Source of the DNA: Lyticum sinuosum
Lineage (GTDB): Bacteria; Pseudomonadota; Alphaproteobacteria; Rickettsiales; Midichloriaceae
Assembly (NCBI RefSeq): GCF_034471385.1
Contig: NZ_JARGYU010000002.1
Location: 248,001 to 312,000, forward strand
DNA length: 64,000 nt
Direction of reading: 5' to 3'
The notes beneath the pieces are model-generated. The model searched no databases. It was not told where the DNA came from and worked only from the letters and a program-made list of their open reading frames with translations. Positions 27,048 through 35,953 of this stretch are shown here, in pieces (positions within the stretch are counted from its first letter, which is position 1; every line of letters begins with the position of its first letter). The translations under genes and the position numbers were made by a program.

Positions 27048-27734
27048 TTAATGAGAAAATATATATTCTCCAGATAAATTTAAAAGATCACAATCAGAAA
27101 GATATGGCACAAAATCAAAAGCAGCTTGTGCTATTTCCATACGACCTTCTCGAACCAATATTTCTGAAAGTTTTTCTGCTAAATGATGTAAATAAAAAAC
27201 ATCATAAGCTGCATATTCTAATTGTTTATCAGATAAACTATTTTTACCCCAATCAGATGTTTGTTGTTCTTTTGATATTTTAACACCTAATAAATCATAA
27301 CATAGGTCTCTTAAACTATGACTACGGCAAAAAGTTAAAGCTAAACGAGCAGCAATTTTTGTACAAAAAACATTATTAATTCTATCATTTTTAGAATTAA
27401 TTTTATTATTTTTTTCTATAAAATAGTTATTTTTTAAGAAACAAGATGCAAAATTACGATGTAAAATCGCTATATCAAAACGTGCAAAATGAAAAATTTT
27501 TTTATAATTATCATCAAATAAAACTTTACATAAGTTTGGAGATTTAGGTGCAAATTCTGTCATCTGAATAAGATGAATACAATCAGATCCATCAGTAATT
27601 TGAACTAAGCATAATCTGTCTCTATGGGGCTGTAAACCCATTGCTTCTGTATCAATTGCAATTGTATAGTCAAGTGATAAATCATCTGGGAGATCATTTT
27701 TATGTACTAAAATACGCTTATTTTTTATTTTCAT
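27048..27734 (-). CDS. rnd: Ribonuclease D (short form)
   Basis: This 228-residue DEDD 3'-5' exoribonuclease trims tRNA and other stable RNAs. Motifs are IAIDTEAMGLQ (Exo I, about 25-35), FHFARFDIAILHRN (Exo II) and LEYAAYDVFYLHHL (Exo III, DEDDy type). SLRDLCYDLLGV precedes the last. It lacks the C-terminal HRDC domains of E. coli RNase D, as is normal in alphaproteobacteria. An Asn/Lys insertion (about 105-120) separates Exo II from the third block. Confidence 0.9.
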   Translation of the reverse strand: MKIKNKRILVHKNDLPDDLSLDYTIAIDTEAMGLQPHRDRLCLVQITDGSDCIHLIQMTEFAPKSPNLCKVLFDDNYKKIFHFARFDIAILHRNFASCFLKNNYFIEKNNKINSKNDRINNVFCTKIAARLALTFCRSHSLRDLCYDLLGVKISKEQQTSDWGKNSLSDKQLEYAAYDVFYLHHLAEKLSEILVREGRMEIAQAAFDFVPYLSDCDLLNLSGEYIFSH

Positions 27735-27834
27735 TTATATTTGTTATTTTTTTTATATATTAAACATTATTAAATTTTTTCACTTTTTCATTAATCTTTA
27801 AATAAAAATTTAAATAAAAAATAATATTGTTAAG

Positions 27835-28653
27835 TTAATTAATAATATTTTCTAATGATGATTTCATTACTTGATTATTTTCTGTTATATATGAGATAAA
27901 ATAATCTATACTATTTGTAATTTTCTTAGAAACCTCTTCTACATTACCATGGCTTTTGATATCAACTATTATAAAGTTGCTATGATTTTTAAAATAATCT
28001 ATAACTGCATCACTATGTTTGTGATATGTTGTAAGTCTTTTATTAAATGTACGTGGATTATCATCAGATCTAATTACTTCATCACCATGACAATTAGTAC
28101 AGATAGATCCTTTAATCATACCAGCGTTACATTTACCACATTCAGCACGTTTGATCATTCTAGCTTTAAGTACGTTATCACTAACATCTAAATTTAGAAT
28201 AATATTCACATTATTAGGATCTTTACTCAAAATATTTTTAATTTGTTCTGCTTGATATCTAGAACGAGGTGCTCCATCAAGAATATATCCATTCCTACAG
28301 TCTTTTTGACTAATTCTATTATTTATTAATTCCATTGTTATTTGAGGTGGAACTAAACCACCTTTTTGCATAATATCTCCCATTTCTCTTCCTAATTTAC
28401 TTCCAGATTTTACTTCATCTCTCATAATATCCCCAACTGATATATGAGGAATTTTATATTTTTTTGATATAATAGAAGCATGTGTTCCCTTCCCAGAACT
28501 AGGAGCACCTATCATTATAATATATAATTTATGATCTTTATAATTATTATTATTTGTTAATGCATTCTGTTTTGAACATGCAGTTATTACGATTAATAAT
28601 AAAAAAATTAGAGATTTTTTTATAAAATTTAATAAAAAATTTTTTATAATCAT
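27835..28653 (-). CDS. Adenylate kinase with lipoprotein signal peptide
   Basis: This 272-residue protein carries a complete Adk domain after a lipoprotein leader. The leader has Lys4/12/13, a hydrophobic core (14-23) and a lipobox ITAC with Cys26, then an Asn-rich spacer (27-40). The kinase part has P-loop GAPSSGKGT (49-57), GDIMRDE, ILDGAPR (125-130), the LID with four cysteines (172, 175, 185, 188) likely binding zinc, and RSDDNPRTFNKRL. The only internal methionine near the fold (M47) would remove the first strand, so the long form is favoured. It should interconvert ATP, ADP and AMP, but outside the cytoplasm. The usual housekeeping adk, expected elsewhere with ribosomal genes, is not in the window. 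Confidence 0.82.
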   Translation of the reverse strand: MIIKNFLLNFIKKSLIFLLLIVITACSKQNALTNNNNYKDHKLYIIMIGAPSSGKGTHASIISKKYKIPHISVGDIMRDEVKSGSKLGREMGDIMQKGGLVPPQITMELINNRISQKDCRNGYILDGAPRSRYQAEQIKNILSKDPNNVNIILNLDVSDNVLKARMIKRAECGKCNAGMIKGSICTNCHGDEVIRSDDNPRTFNKRLTTYHKHSDAVIDYFKNHSNFIIVDIKSHGNVEEVSKKITNSIDYFISYITENNQVMKSSLENIIN

Positions 28654-28929
28654 TTTTTTTAATATATTATATTAACTTAAATTAGAACAAGTTCAACAAT
28701 ATTATTCATACTTCTGACTGTCAATAATATTAATATTAATATAATTCATGATTATAGAAAATATTATATAAATTTTATAATTAAAAAATTATTATATAAT
28801 TAATACGTAAAAATTATATATAAAATAGATTCTTTAAATTAATCATCTAATTTTAAGGAAATAAACCTTAAATATATAATATGTTTTATTATTATAAGTA
28901 GTAATTTTATTCTTTAAAAAGCTTTATTT

Positions 28930-30222
28930 TTAATTTTTATTTTTATCAATTGTAAATCCATTTACAGAATTTATTTTTTGTGTTAATAATCCTATTTTGT
29001 ATGCAGTATTTCTATTTATATTTAAAAGGTTTACAACAATTCTAGTAGCTGTATTTAAAGGAATTTGGTATTCAAAAAGAGATTGAAATATTTTTTTAGC
29101 AGAATTTTCAATTTTAGCAATATTTTCAATAATATTACTTTCAATATTATTTTCTTTTACATCGCTACATAATACATTGCTCTTTATAAAATTTTTTATA
29201 GAGTCCTGCATATTATCATTATTATTATCATTATTTATAGTTTTTATATTATTTATAATATGATTACATTTCTTATTTTGCGTATGTTGCATTATATTGT
29301 TGTTTTCAATATTGCTTTGATGATACTCTATTACTTCTTTTTTATGTAATTGAATATTGTCTTCAAGTGTTTTATTATCTTGAGAAATAATAAGAACTAT
29401 TTCCCCTTTTATTATTTCTCTTTTATTATAAAGAATAAAAATATTTTCAATAGTATCAAAAATAATTTCTTCATGCATTTTCGTCATTTCTCTTCCTATA
29501 CAAATCATATGTTTACTACCAAAAATATCTAATATCTTATACAAAGTATCTAATATACGATATGGGCTTTCTAAAATGATTACATTAGTATCTAATTCCT
29601 TTAAGTATTCTAACTTATTTTTCTTTTGAGAGCTTTTTTTTGGAAGAAATCCAACAAATAACCAGTTATCACCAAGAACACCACTAACTGACATAGCAGC
29701 AGATATAGAGCTAGGCCCAGGTATTGGTATAACTCGAATATTGCTTATTTTAGCTCTATATATTAATATAGATCCTGGATCTGATATAGTTGGAGTCCCA
29801 GCATCACTTACTAATGATACTTTTTTTCCACTATTCAATAAGTTTAATGCATAATCTATATTATGATCAAAATCATGAAATGAGATAATTTTTTGTGATT
29901 TTATATTATAAAAATTTAATATTTTATGAGTTATAATTGTATTTTCAGCTAAAATAATATCACTACTACTTAATATAGCTAGACCACGCAATGTAATATC
30001 ATAAAGATTTCCTATAGGTGTAGCGACAACATAAAGACATCCACCAGATGGAATATTTTGTTGATTAATCACGAAATCTATCATTTTTTGCCAAGATGGG
30101 ATGTCATTATTAAGATTTTTTTCGCTTAAGTTAATAAATTCATTTTTATCTATAGTATTAGTTTTAGATAAATTATTATTATTATATATTTTTATTTTAT
30201 TTTTCTTTCTTTTTATATTCAT
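28930..30222 (-). CDS. rsmI: 16S rRNA 2'-O-methyltransferase RsmI
   Basis: The 430-residue tetrapyrrole-methylase-fold enzyme methylates the ribose of C1402 in 16S rRNA. Signatures are YVVATPIGNLYDITLRG (about 65-81), VSLVSDAGTPTISDPG, and IPGPSSISAAMSVSG with VGFLPKKSSQK. The normally strict AEDTR reads AENTI here, a double change at a conserved site. About 90 extra residues, mostly Asn/Ile/Lys, are inserted around 285-370 before the C-terminal domain (IPLNTATRIVVNLLN). The N-terminal 40 residues are also an extension. It stands alone upstream of the tRNA-Gln region, in the opposite direction. Confidence 0.9.
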   Translation of the reverse strand: MNIKRKKNKIKIYNNNNLSKTNTIDKNEFINLSEKNLNNDIPSWQKMIDFVINQQNIPSGGCLYVVATPIGNLYDITLRGLAILSSSDIILAENTIITHKILNFYNIKSQKIISFHDFDHNIDYALNLLNSGKKVSLVSDAGTPTISDPGSILIYRAKISNIRVIPIPGPSSISAAMSVSGVLGDNWLFVGFLPKKSSQKKNKLEYLKELDTNVIILESPYRILDTLYKILDIFGSKHMICIGREMTKMHEEIIFDTIENIFILYNKREIIKGEIVLIISQDNKTLEDNIQLHKKEVIEYHQSNIENNNIMQHTQNKKCNHIINNIKTINNDNNNDNMQDSIKNFIKSNVLCSDVKENNIESNIIENIAKIENSAKKIFQSLFEYQIPLNTATRIVVNLLNINRNTAYKIGLLTQKINSVNGFTIDKNKN

Positions 30223-30598
30223 ATATTTTATATAAATTCTTTTTCAAAAACAGTATTAATTTCAACTAATTGATATAAGTAGACATTTTATATAAGAAAA
30301 AAATAATATCTAATTATTTTCATAAATATTTTCATAAATTTTATATCTTTTATATCTAACTGCTTTATCAGTTAAAATACTTATATTGATAGACTTATAT
30401 GATAGATATTGTATATGAAATATGAATATAAAGAATTTTCAATATTTTTTTATTTTATACTAATAATTATATAAAAATAATTCAGTAATAATTTTATTTT
30501 AAGAATATAATTTTTATGCTTGATTATGATATAATGATTTGTTATGATAAATTTAAGGTTATTTTGTGATCTTAATTGTAAGTTTGTATTTTAATTAC
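30223..30598. other. Gap upstream of tRNA-Gln
   Basis: No gene is seen. A tataat at 30530-30535 is the best -10-like hexamer, but it lies 64 bases before the tRNA and has no -35 partner. Confidence 0.4.
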
Positions 30599-30673
30599 TG
30601 GGGTATAGCCAAGTGGCAAGGCACTGGTTTTTGATACCAGCATTCGGTGGTTCGAATCCATCTACCCCAGCCA
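30599..30673 (+). tRNA. tRNA-Gln (anticodon TTG)
   Basis: The acceptor stem TGGGGTA pairs with TACCCCA (30663-30669). The anticodon arm CTGG-TTTTGAT-ACCAG carries TTG, the T arm is GGTGG-TTCGAAT-CCATC, and CCA is encoded (30671-30673). It reads CAA. Confidence 0.95.
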
Positions 30674-30776
30674 CTATTTTTTCATCTGACTTACTACTTT
30701 TTTTACACTATATCAGTTTTTATAGTACTACTATAAATGATTATTGGCGCTTTAAGCTATTAAAATAATGATTTAT

Positions 30777-30805
30777 TTGTATTTGTACAAAATTTCTGAT
30801 ATCAT
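30777..30805 (+). promoter_or_regulatory. Candidate promoter for tRNA-Phe
   Basis: TTGTAT (30777-30782) and TATCAT (30800-30805) are 17 bases apart and end 14 bases before the tRNA. The -10 matches 5 of 6 positions and the -35 matches 3 of 6. Confidence 0.35.
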
Positions 30806-30819
30806 GCTAAATCATGTAT

Positions 30820-30895
30820 GCCCAGATAGCTCAGTCGGTAGAGCAAAGGACTGAAAATCCTTGTGTCGGCGGTTCGATTCCGCCTCTGGGCACCA
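30820..30895 (+). tRNA. tRNA-Phe (anticodon GAA)
   Basis: The acceptor stem GCCCAGA pairs with TCTGGGC. The D arm GCTCAGTCGGTAGAGC, anticodon loop CTGAAAA with GAA, and T loop TTCGATT are all standard, and CCA is encoded at 30893-30895. Confidence 0.96.
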
Positions 30896-31215
30896 CTTTT
30901 ATTTTATATATCTTTATCAAAAATAATATAAATATAAAAGTTTCAAATTATTATAAAATTATAATAAAATTAATTGATTTTTTATTTTGTTTTTGTAATT
31001 TATTACATTTAATTTTATTGGTATTGAATACCAATTATATTTTATAAAATATTTTTTTCATATTCTAGTTTTCAAAATAAATTACACTATTTAAAGTAGT
31101 TTTATATAGTGTGGTTGATATATAAAATTAATTATTTTATAATATTATTTAATTATAACAAGTATTAGCATTTGTTATTACTCAATTTTTAAATATTATT
31201 AGATTCATTAAAATA
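30896..31215. other. Gap after tRNA-Phe
   Basis: No supportable gene or RNA is seen between the tRNA and the DUF2610 gene. A frame that runs through the tRNA is an artefact of the tRNA sequence. Confidence 0.5.
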
Positions 31216-31533
31216 ATGGCAGCTGATGATCGTAGAGTATTAAATTTTAAAATTCCATGCTTTTTTGGTGGACAAAAAAGTGATATTGATATATACATTG
31301 GGCGCCCTAAAGAAGAGAATAATCCAATATATTTTCAAAATAAATTTATTCAAGATACAAAAGGTGGCAATATTCCAAATGAAGTTATAGAAAGCTTATC
31401 AAAATTACAGAATCTTTCTAAAATACATAATGTGTCATTTCAAGAATTATGTGAAAGTGCATTTGCCGCTATAACTTATGATAAAGACATTAATGATTTA
31501 AATGATGAAACTCCACCTTTTGATGAAGATTAA
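31216..31533 (+). CDS. DUF2610-domain protein
   Basis: This 105-residue soluble protein matches what I recall of DUF2610, a small family of Rickettsiales. Landmarks are FKIPCFFGGQKSDIDIYIGRP (about 11-31), NPIYFQNKF, GGNIPNEVIESLSKLQNLS (about 57-75) and VSFQELCESAF (about 80-90). Function is unknown. The second half, with a helix pair, looks like a small helix-rich module. It lies 84 bases upstream of the GAPDH gene in the same direction and may share its transcript. It is the strongest single lineage marker in the window. Confidence 0.8.
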   Translation: MAADDRRVLNFKIPCFFGGQKSDIDIYIGRPKEENNPIYFQNKFIQDTKGGNIPNEVIESLSKLQNLSKIHNVSFQELCESAFAAITYDKDINDLNDETPPFDED

Positions 31534-31617
31534 TATATAATTCCTTGATTATCATTAATTTTATCAGTTATTTATAGAAAATAACTATATTTTATAGATG
31601 AAAAATTCAATATTAAA

Positions 31618-33186
31618 ATGAATACCAATACTGTGAACAACAATTATCCTATTCGTGTAGGTATCAATGGATTTGGTAGAATTGGAAAATGTTTAATGCG
31701 TGCAATTTATTCTCCAAATTCTAGATGGAAAAATATTATACAAGTTGTTCAAATAAATAGTAGAAATATAACTGCTGAAGATGCTGCATATGCATACAAA
31801 TATGATACTGTGCATCGCATTGCAGCTAATGAAAAAATCCACTATATAAGCGATAATACCAATGAATTGCTCGTTATAGACGATCATAAAATATTTATAA
31901 CAAGTGAGGAAGATATATCTAAAATAAATTGGACATTAAATAATGTTGATATTGTATTAGAATGCACTGGTAAATTTAATACGGCTGAATATGCAAAGAT
32001 GCATTTTAATCATAAAAAAAACACAAATCCAGTTATCAATACAATAAATAATAAACCATATTTCGGCGTTATAGGAGTTATTGTATCAGCTCCATGTGAT
32101 GGAGCAGATGCAACTATTATTTGTGGTGTAAATGATAATATAATTGAAAATTTACATATAAATACATATCAAAAACATACAAATGTAGATATAAATACAG
32201 ATAAAAAACATACAAATGTAGATATAAATACAGATAAAAAACATACAAATGCAGATATAAATACATATCAAAAACATACAAATGTAGATATAAATACACA
32301 TGAAAAACATATAAATGTAGATATAAATACATATCAAAAACATACAAATGCAGATATAAATACACATGAAAAACATATAAATGCAGATATAAATACATAT
32401 CAAAAACATACAAATGCAGATATAAATACACATGAAAAACATACAAATGTAGATATAAATACACATGAAAAACATACAAATGTAGATATAAATACATATC
32501 AAAAACATATAAATGCAGATATAAATACAGATAATAATTTTGATACTATCTCTTCTAAAAAATCCGTAAATTTATTATATAATAAATTAGATAATCAATC
32601 TGAGATAGTAATATCAGCAGGATCATGTACAACAAACTGTCTTCTTCCAATAATTTCAGTTATTAAAAATAGTTACGGTATCAAAAATGGATTTATGACA
32701 ACAATTCATTCCTATACTAATGATCAATCTCTAGTTGATAAAAAACATTTAGATAAACGTAGAGGAAGAGCTGGTGCATGTTCTATTATTCCAACTACCA
32801 CAGGTGTTAATAAAATAATAAAATATATTTTTCCAGAAATGGAAGGAAAAATATTTGGATCATCATTACGTGTTCCAACAAATAATATATCTTTAGTGGA
32901 TTTTGTTTTTACTCCAGATAAAAAAATAAAAAATATTAATGATCTTAATAATTTATTTATAAAATATAGTGAGCAGTATCCAGAGATTATGGGTATAAAT
33001 CAAGATCAAACAGTTTCTAGTGATTTTATTGGCGATAACAGAAGCTGTATAATAGATCTGACGCAGAATTGTTTAATAGATGATGGAAATTTATGTCGTG
33101 TTGTAGGATGGTATGATAATGAATATGCATTTGCTCAAAGAATGATTGATATTTGTATAAAAATAATTTATATTTACTTAAATTAA
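31618..33186 (+). CDS. gapA: Glyceraldehyde-3-phosphate dehydrogenase with internal tandem-repeat insertion
   Basis: The 522-residue protein is GAPDH (usual length about 335) with a long insert. The NAD-binding half has IRVGINGFGRIGKCLMR (12-28), VDIVLECTGKF, and VIVSAPCDGADATIICGVN. The catalytic half has SAGSCTTNC (catalytic C337), MTTIHSYTNDQ (H364), DKRRGRAG and WYDNEYAFAQRM. Between GVN (about 174) and SAGSCTTN, residues about 180-305 are eleven tandem 11-residue units, then about 25 non-repeat residues. The frame stays open and all catalytic residues remain, so activity is plausible with the insert looped out. It works in glycolysis/gluconeogenesis with the class I aldolase at 15.3 kb. 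Confidence 0.93.
   Translation: MNTNTVNNNYPIRVGINGFGRIGKCLMRAIYSPNSRWKNIIQVVQINSRNITAEDAAYAYKYDTVHRIAANEKIHYISDNTNELLVIDDHKIFITSEEDISKINWTLNNVDIVLECTGKFNTAEYAKMHFNHKKNTNPVINTINNKPYFGVIGVIVSAPCDGADATIICGVNDNIIENLHINTYQKHTNVDINTDKKHTNVDINTDKKHTNADINTYQKHTNVDINTHEKHINVDINTYQKHTNADINTHEKHINADINTYQKHTNADINTHEKHTNVDINTHEKHTNVDINTYQKHINADINTDNNFDTISSKKSVNLLYNKLDNQSEIVISAGSCTTNCLLPIISVIKNSYGIKNGFMTTIHSYTNDQSLVDKKHLDKRRGRAGACSIIPTTTGVNKIIKYIFPEMEGKIFGSSLRVPTNNISLVDFVFTPDKKIKNINDLNNLFIKYSEQYPEIMGINQDQTVSSDFIGDNRSCIIDLTQNCLIDDGNLCRVVGWYDNEYAFAQRMIDICIKIIYIYLN
32155..32535 (+). repeat. 33-bp coding minisatellite within gapA
   Basis: One partial and eleven full 33-bp units encode H(T/I)N(V/A)DINT followed by YQK, HEK or DKK. 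Variants alternate (YQK, DKK, DKK, YQK, HEK, YQK, HEK, YQK, HEK, HEK, YQK, then a degenerate end), which suggests expansion by unequal exchange of one- and two-unit blocks. The unit length is a multiple of three, so copy changes keep the frame. Antisense frames through it are also open, purely because of the repeat. Confidence 0.95.
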
Positions 33187-33368
33187 AAAATAGTATAGTA
33201 TAATTTAATTATAGATTAAAATTTATATAAAAAAAATAACTAAGAAAAATAACTCTAAAAAATTTAATAGATTGAAAAAAGTTCTTGATAATATTGTTAA
33301 AATCAGATACATCATATTAATGAGTTATTTTATTAATTGCAAAAACAAGTTAAAAAAATTTTTTAAAT

Positions 33369-33680
33369 ATGCAAAATATAATTGAGTTTTTTCATGTCTT
33401 TCCACTCTTTGTAATAGTTGCTTTGTATTTTCTAAAGTCAAAATATGCAATGTATTTTTCTTTTTTAAGAACAGCTAATAAAAGTTTAAATGCAAAAAAA
33501 TTTAACATTGTTATAATTCAATTAATAATTTCTTCAATTGGAGTTGCATTTGGCGCTAATGCTCATCATTTTTCTCATTCTTATATTATTGATCCATGTC
33601 TAATATATTCTGCTATAATGTTGTTCTCAGCTATTAGTGTTAAAAATGCTCCTGTAACTACAATTAGAATTAAAAAATAA
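33369..33680 (+). CDS. Small hypothetical membrane protein
   Basis: This is a 103-residue protein with about three hydrophobic helices (roughly 6-22, 45-63, 73-92) and a basic C-terminus. GANAHHFSHSYIIDPC in the second loop has three histidines close together, but this is not enough to propose metal binding. I do not recognise the family. It stands alone between gapA and the thioredoxin-like gene. Confidence 0.5.
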   Translation: MQNIIEFFHVFPLFVIVALYFLKSKYAMYFSFLRTANKSLNAKKFNIVIIQLIISSIGVAFGANAHHFSHSYIIDPCLIYSAIMLFSAISVKNAPVTTIRIKK

Positions 33681-33952
33681 TAAATAGCAAATACCAGTAT
33701 TTTCAATCAATTTTCCCTTTTATTTTATTAATACTTTATATCAATAATAGATTTTCTCATACTTGCATTTAGTGCAATACTTTTATTCATAGTTTATATG
33801 ATGCATTTTCAATAATGGTATATGAAAATGTATTACGTTTAGTTAAAATATTTATTTATTCGTTTATTCTTTTATAAATTTAATAAATATAATAATTAAA
33901 CTCATACTATAATATAATAATTTAATATTTATTAATTATAAAAAAAACAAAT

Positions 33953-34507
33953 ATGCCTCCTCTTTCTAGTTTACCTGCAGAAATTGGCTTTTATGCAGAA
34001 GATTTTCGCCTTCTTAGTATAAACAATACTTATTTTTCTCTTGATGATATTAGAGGATCTAACGGTTTTGTTATAGCATTTATTTGTAATCATTGCCCTT
34101 ATGTTAAAGCAATAGCAAAAAGAATATCATCTGAAGCAGAAGCATTAGCACGAATTAATATTGGATTTGTTGCTATTAATTCGAATGATTATGAATCTTA
34201 TCCTGAAGATTCATTTGATAATATGAAAATTTTTGCTAAAGATAATAATTTTTCATTTCCATACCTTATAGATAGTACACAATCTATTGCTGAAGTGTAT
34301 CAAGCTGTTTGTACCCCAGATTTTTTTGGATTTAATAGTAAAGGTTTGTTGATGTATAGAGGTAGACTTGATGATGGTGGGAAAAATGGGGAAGTAAAAA
34401 AGAGAGATCTATACGAAGCTATGAAAATGGTTTCTAATAATAACATCGTAAATTTTGATATATATCCTAGTATTGGTTGCTCCATAAAATGGAAGAAAAA
34501 TTCTTAA
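33953..34507 (+). CDS. Thioredoxin-family (peroxiredoxin-like) protein
   Basis: The 184-residue protein belongs to the AhpC/TSA-like thioredoxin-fold group that carries FICNHCPYVK, a CxxC site (near residues 43-46). It then has VAINSND, PYLIDSTQSIAEVYQAVCTPDFFGF (with a further cysteine and the cis-Pro region), LMYRGRLDDG and IGCSIKWK at the end. Members are predicted cytoplasmic thiol reductases or peroxidases of unknown substrate. No signal peptide is seen. Its last four codons and 3' flank are copied 350 bases downstream (34836-34920). Confidence 0.88.
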   Translation: MPPLSSLPAEIGFYAEDFRLLSINNTYFSLDDIRGSNGFVIAFICNHCPYVKAIAKRISSEAEALARINIGFVAINSNDYESYPEDSFDNMKIFAKDNNFSFPYLIDSTQSIAEVYQAVCTPDFFGFNSKGLLMYRGRLDDGGKNGEVKKRDLYEAMKMVSNNNIVNFDIYPSIGCSIKWKKNS

Positions 34508-34580
34508 TATATATTGAATCTTATTGAATCTTATTAAGTATTTTAAATAAGTTTACGATTTTTTTAGTTTTCTTTTAATT
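34486..34580. repeat. 3' end of the thioredoxin-like gene, copy 1 of a direct repeat
   Basis: This segment (aaaatggaagaaaaattctt and onward to ttcttttaatt) includes the stop codon of the gene. It recurs at 34836-34920. Copy 1 has an internal 10-base duplication (ttgaatctta twice) that the other lacks. Confidence 0.88.
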
Positions 34581-34835
34581 TGTGTAAATAATGTATTTAT
34601 ATATTGATTTTATCCAAAAATAGAAATAAAGAAATAAAAAAACATCAAAAGTTTTTAGTTTTCTTTTAATTTGTGTAAGTAATATAACTAATATAATTTT
34701 ATATTGGTTTTATCCAAAAATAGAAATAAAAAAATATCAAAAATTTTTAGTTTTCTTTTAATTTGTGTAAATAATATAACTAATATAATATATATTAATT
34801 TTCGTGCTTTGTAATACATTATATTGATATATTGC
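34561..34835. repeat. Noncoding tandem repeats of about 91 bp
   Basis: The motif tttttagttttcttttaatt begins at 34561, 34652 and 34744 (spacing 91 and 92) and again at 34901 after the copied gene end. The units share tatccaaaaatagaaataaa about 50 bases in. Together with the copied gene tail these fill most of the 700-base gap before tmk. No gene is seen in the gap, including 34935-35208. Confidence 0.85.
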
Positions 34836-34920
34836 AAAATGGAAGAAAAATTCTTAATATATATTGAATCTTATTAAGTATTTTAAATAAGTTTACGATT
34901 TTTTTAGTTTTCTTTTAATT
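34836..34920. repeat. 3' end of the thioredoxin-like gene, displaced copy 2
   Basis: About 85 bases identical to 34486-34580 apart from a 10-base deletion. It has no coding role here. See the copy 1 entry. Confidence 0.88.
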
Positions 34921-35208
34921 TATTGTAAATAATATAATATTTAAGTTATTTTATATCAAAGAATAGATTTTATCAGAATTTTATCATATTTATACTGAAT
35001 ATAATATGAATATAATATTTTTGTTCATAATATATTACAAATTAAGAAAAAAGTCTTTGATATTTTGATTTTATCGGGGAATAAAGAGATATTGAAAAGT
35101 TTTTCTGAGTTTTTTGAATTTTTCCTGTTTTCTTTTTTTTCAGTGATACAAATTAATATAATATATAACCAATATATAATATTTTATATTTTTTACTTAA
35201 AATTTGTA

Positions 35209-35841
35209 TTATATGTTAAGTATTGATAAAATATCAGTATGAACTTCTTCTTTTGTTTTATTTCCATCAACAATTTTTATTCTTTCCGCAGATTTACTAG
35301 CGATTTCTAAAAATCCATTTCTTATTTTTTGATGAAAATCAAAATTTTTATTATCATAAAACGTATTGTGATTTTCACTGCCTTTTATACGTTTCATCAT
35401 ATTATCAACATCAATATCAAGTAAAATCGTTATATTTGGTTTTAATCCTTCAGTTGTCCATTCAATTAATTTATTTATTATTTTTTCATCTAGTCCTTTG
35501 ACAATACCTTGATATACTATAAAAGAATCAATATATCTATCAGATATAACATAATCTTCATTTTTAAGATGTTGTTTTATTTTTTTTATATGATCACGAC
35601 GCGCTGCAGCAATAATTAAACTTTCTGTTAGAGGATCAGAGATTTCTTGTGATAGAATGAGATTTCTAATTGAATTTGCTAAATTAGTACCTCCTGGTTC
35701 TTTGGTCGATATTACATTAATTTTTTGTTTTTGAAGGTAATTTTTTAACATCAGAACTTGTGTTGATTTTCCACTAGCTTCTCCACCTTCAAAAGATATA
35801 AATTGTGATTTTTGCTCAATTTTTTTACTATTATTGATCAT
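35209..35841 (-). CDS. tmk: Thymidylate kinase
   Basis: The 210-residue enzyme phosphorylates dTMP to dTDP. It shows the P-loop FEGGEASGKSTQ (about 18-29), a DRY/H-type motif ISDRYIDSFIVYQG (about 98-111), and TKEPGGTNLANSIR near 45. The LID begins after LLDIDVDNMMKRI. Length and motifs are normal. It lies 112 bases downstream of rnj on the same strand. Confidence 0.93.
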   Translation of the reverse strand: MINNSKKIEQKSQFISFEGGEASGKSTQVLMLKNYLQKQKINVISTKEPGGTNLANSIRNLILSQEISDPLTESLIIAAARRDHIKKIKQHLKNEDYVISDRYIDSFIVYQGIVKGLDEKIINKLIEWTTEGLKPNITILLDIDVDNMMKRIKGSENHNTFYDNKNFDFHQKIRNGFLEIASKSAERIKIVDGNKTKEEVHTDILSILNI

Positions 35842-35953
35842 TCTTATATATTTTTCTATATTATTAATTATATATTTTATATTTTTATATATTTAATTTA
35901 TATTATTTATATTATAGTTATTTTTTATTTAATTGAGCAAAATAAATGATAAA

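Noticed and set aside
30814..31047. 77-codon frame running through tRNA-Phe
   Set aside because: Its first 30 residues are a translation of the tRNA, a well-known annotation artefact.
32117..32508. Two long antisense frames (118-126 codons) opposite the GAPDH repeats, rich in Tyr/Leu/His or Ile/Cys
   Set aside because: They exist only because a stop-free 33-bp unit is repeated; there is no independent start, signal or family.
34561..34920. CRISPR or transposon ends in the repeat block before tmk
   Set aside because: The units are tandem, not spaced by unique spacers, have no inverted ends and no transposase; they include a copied gene tail.
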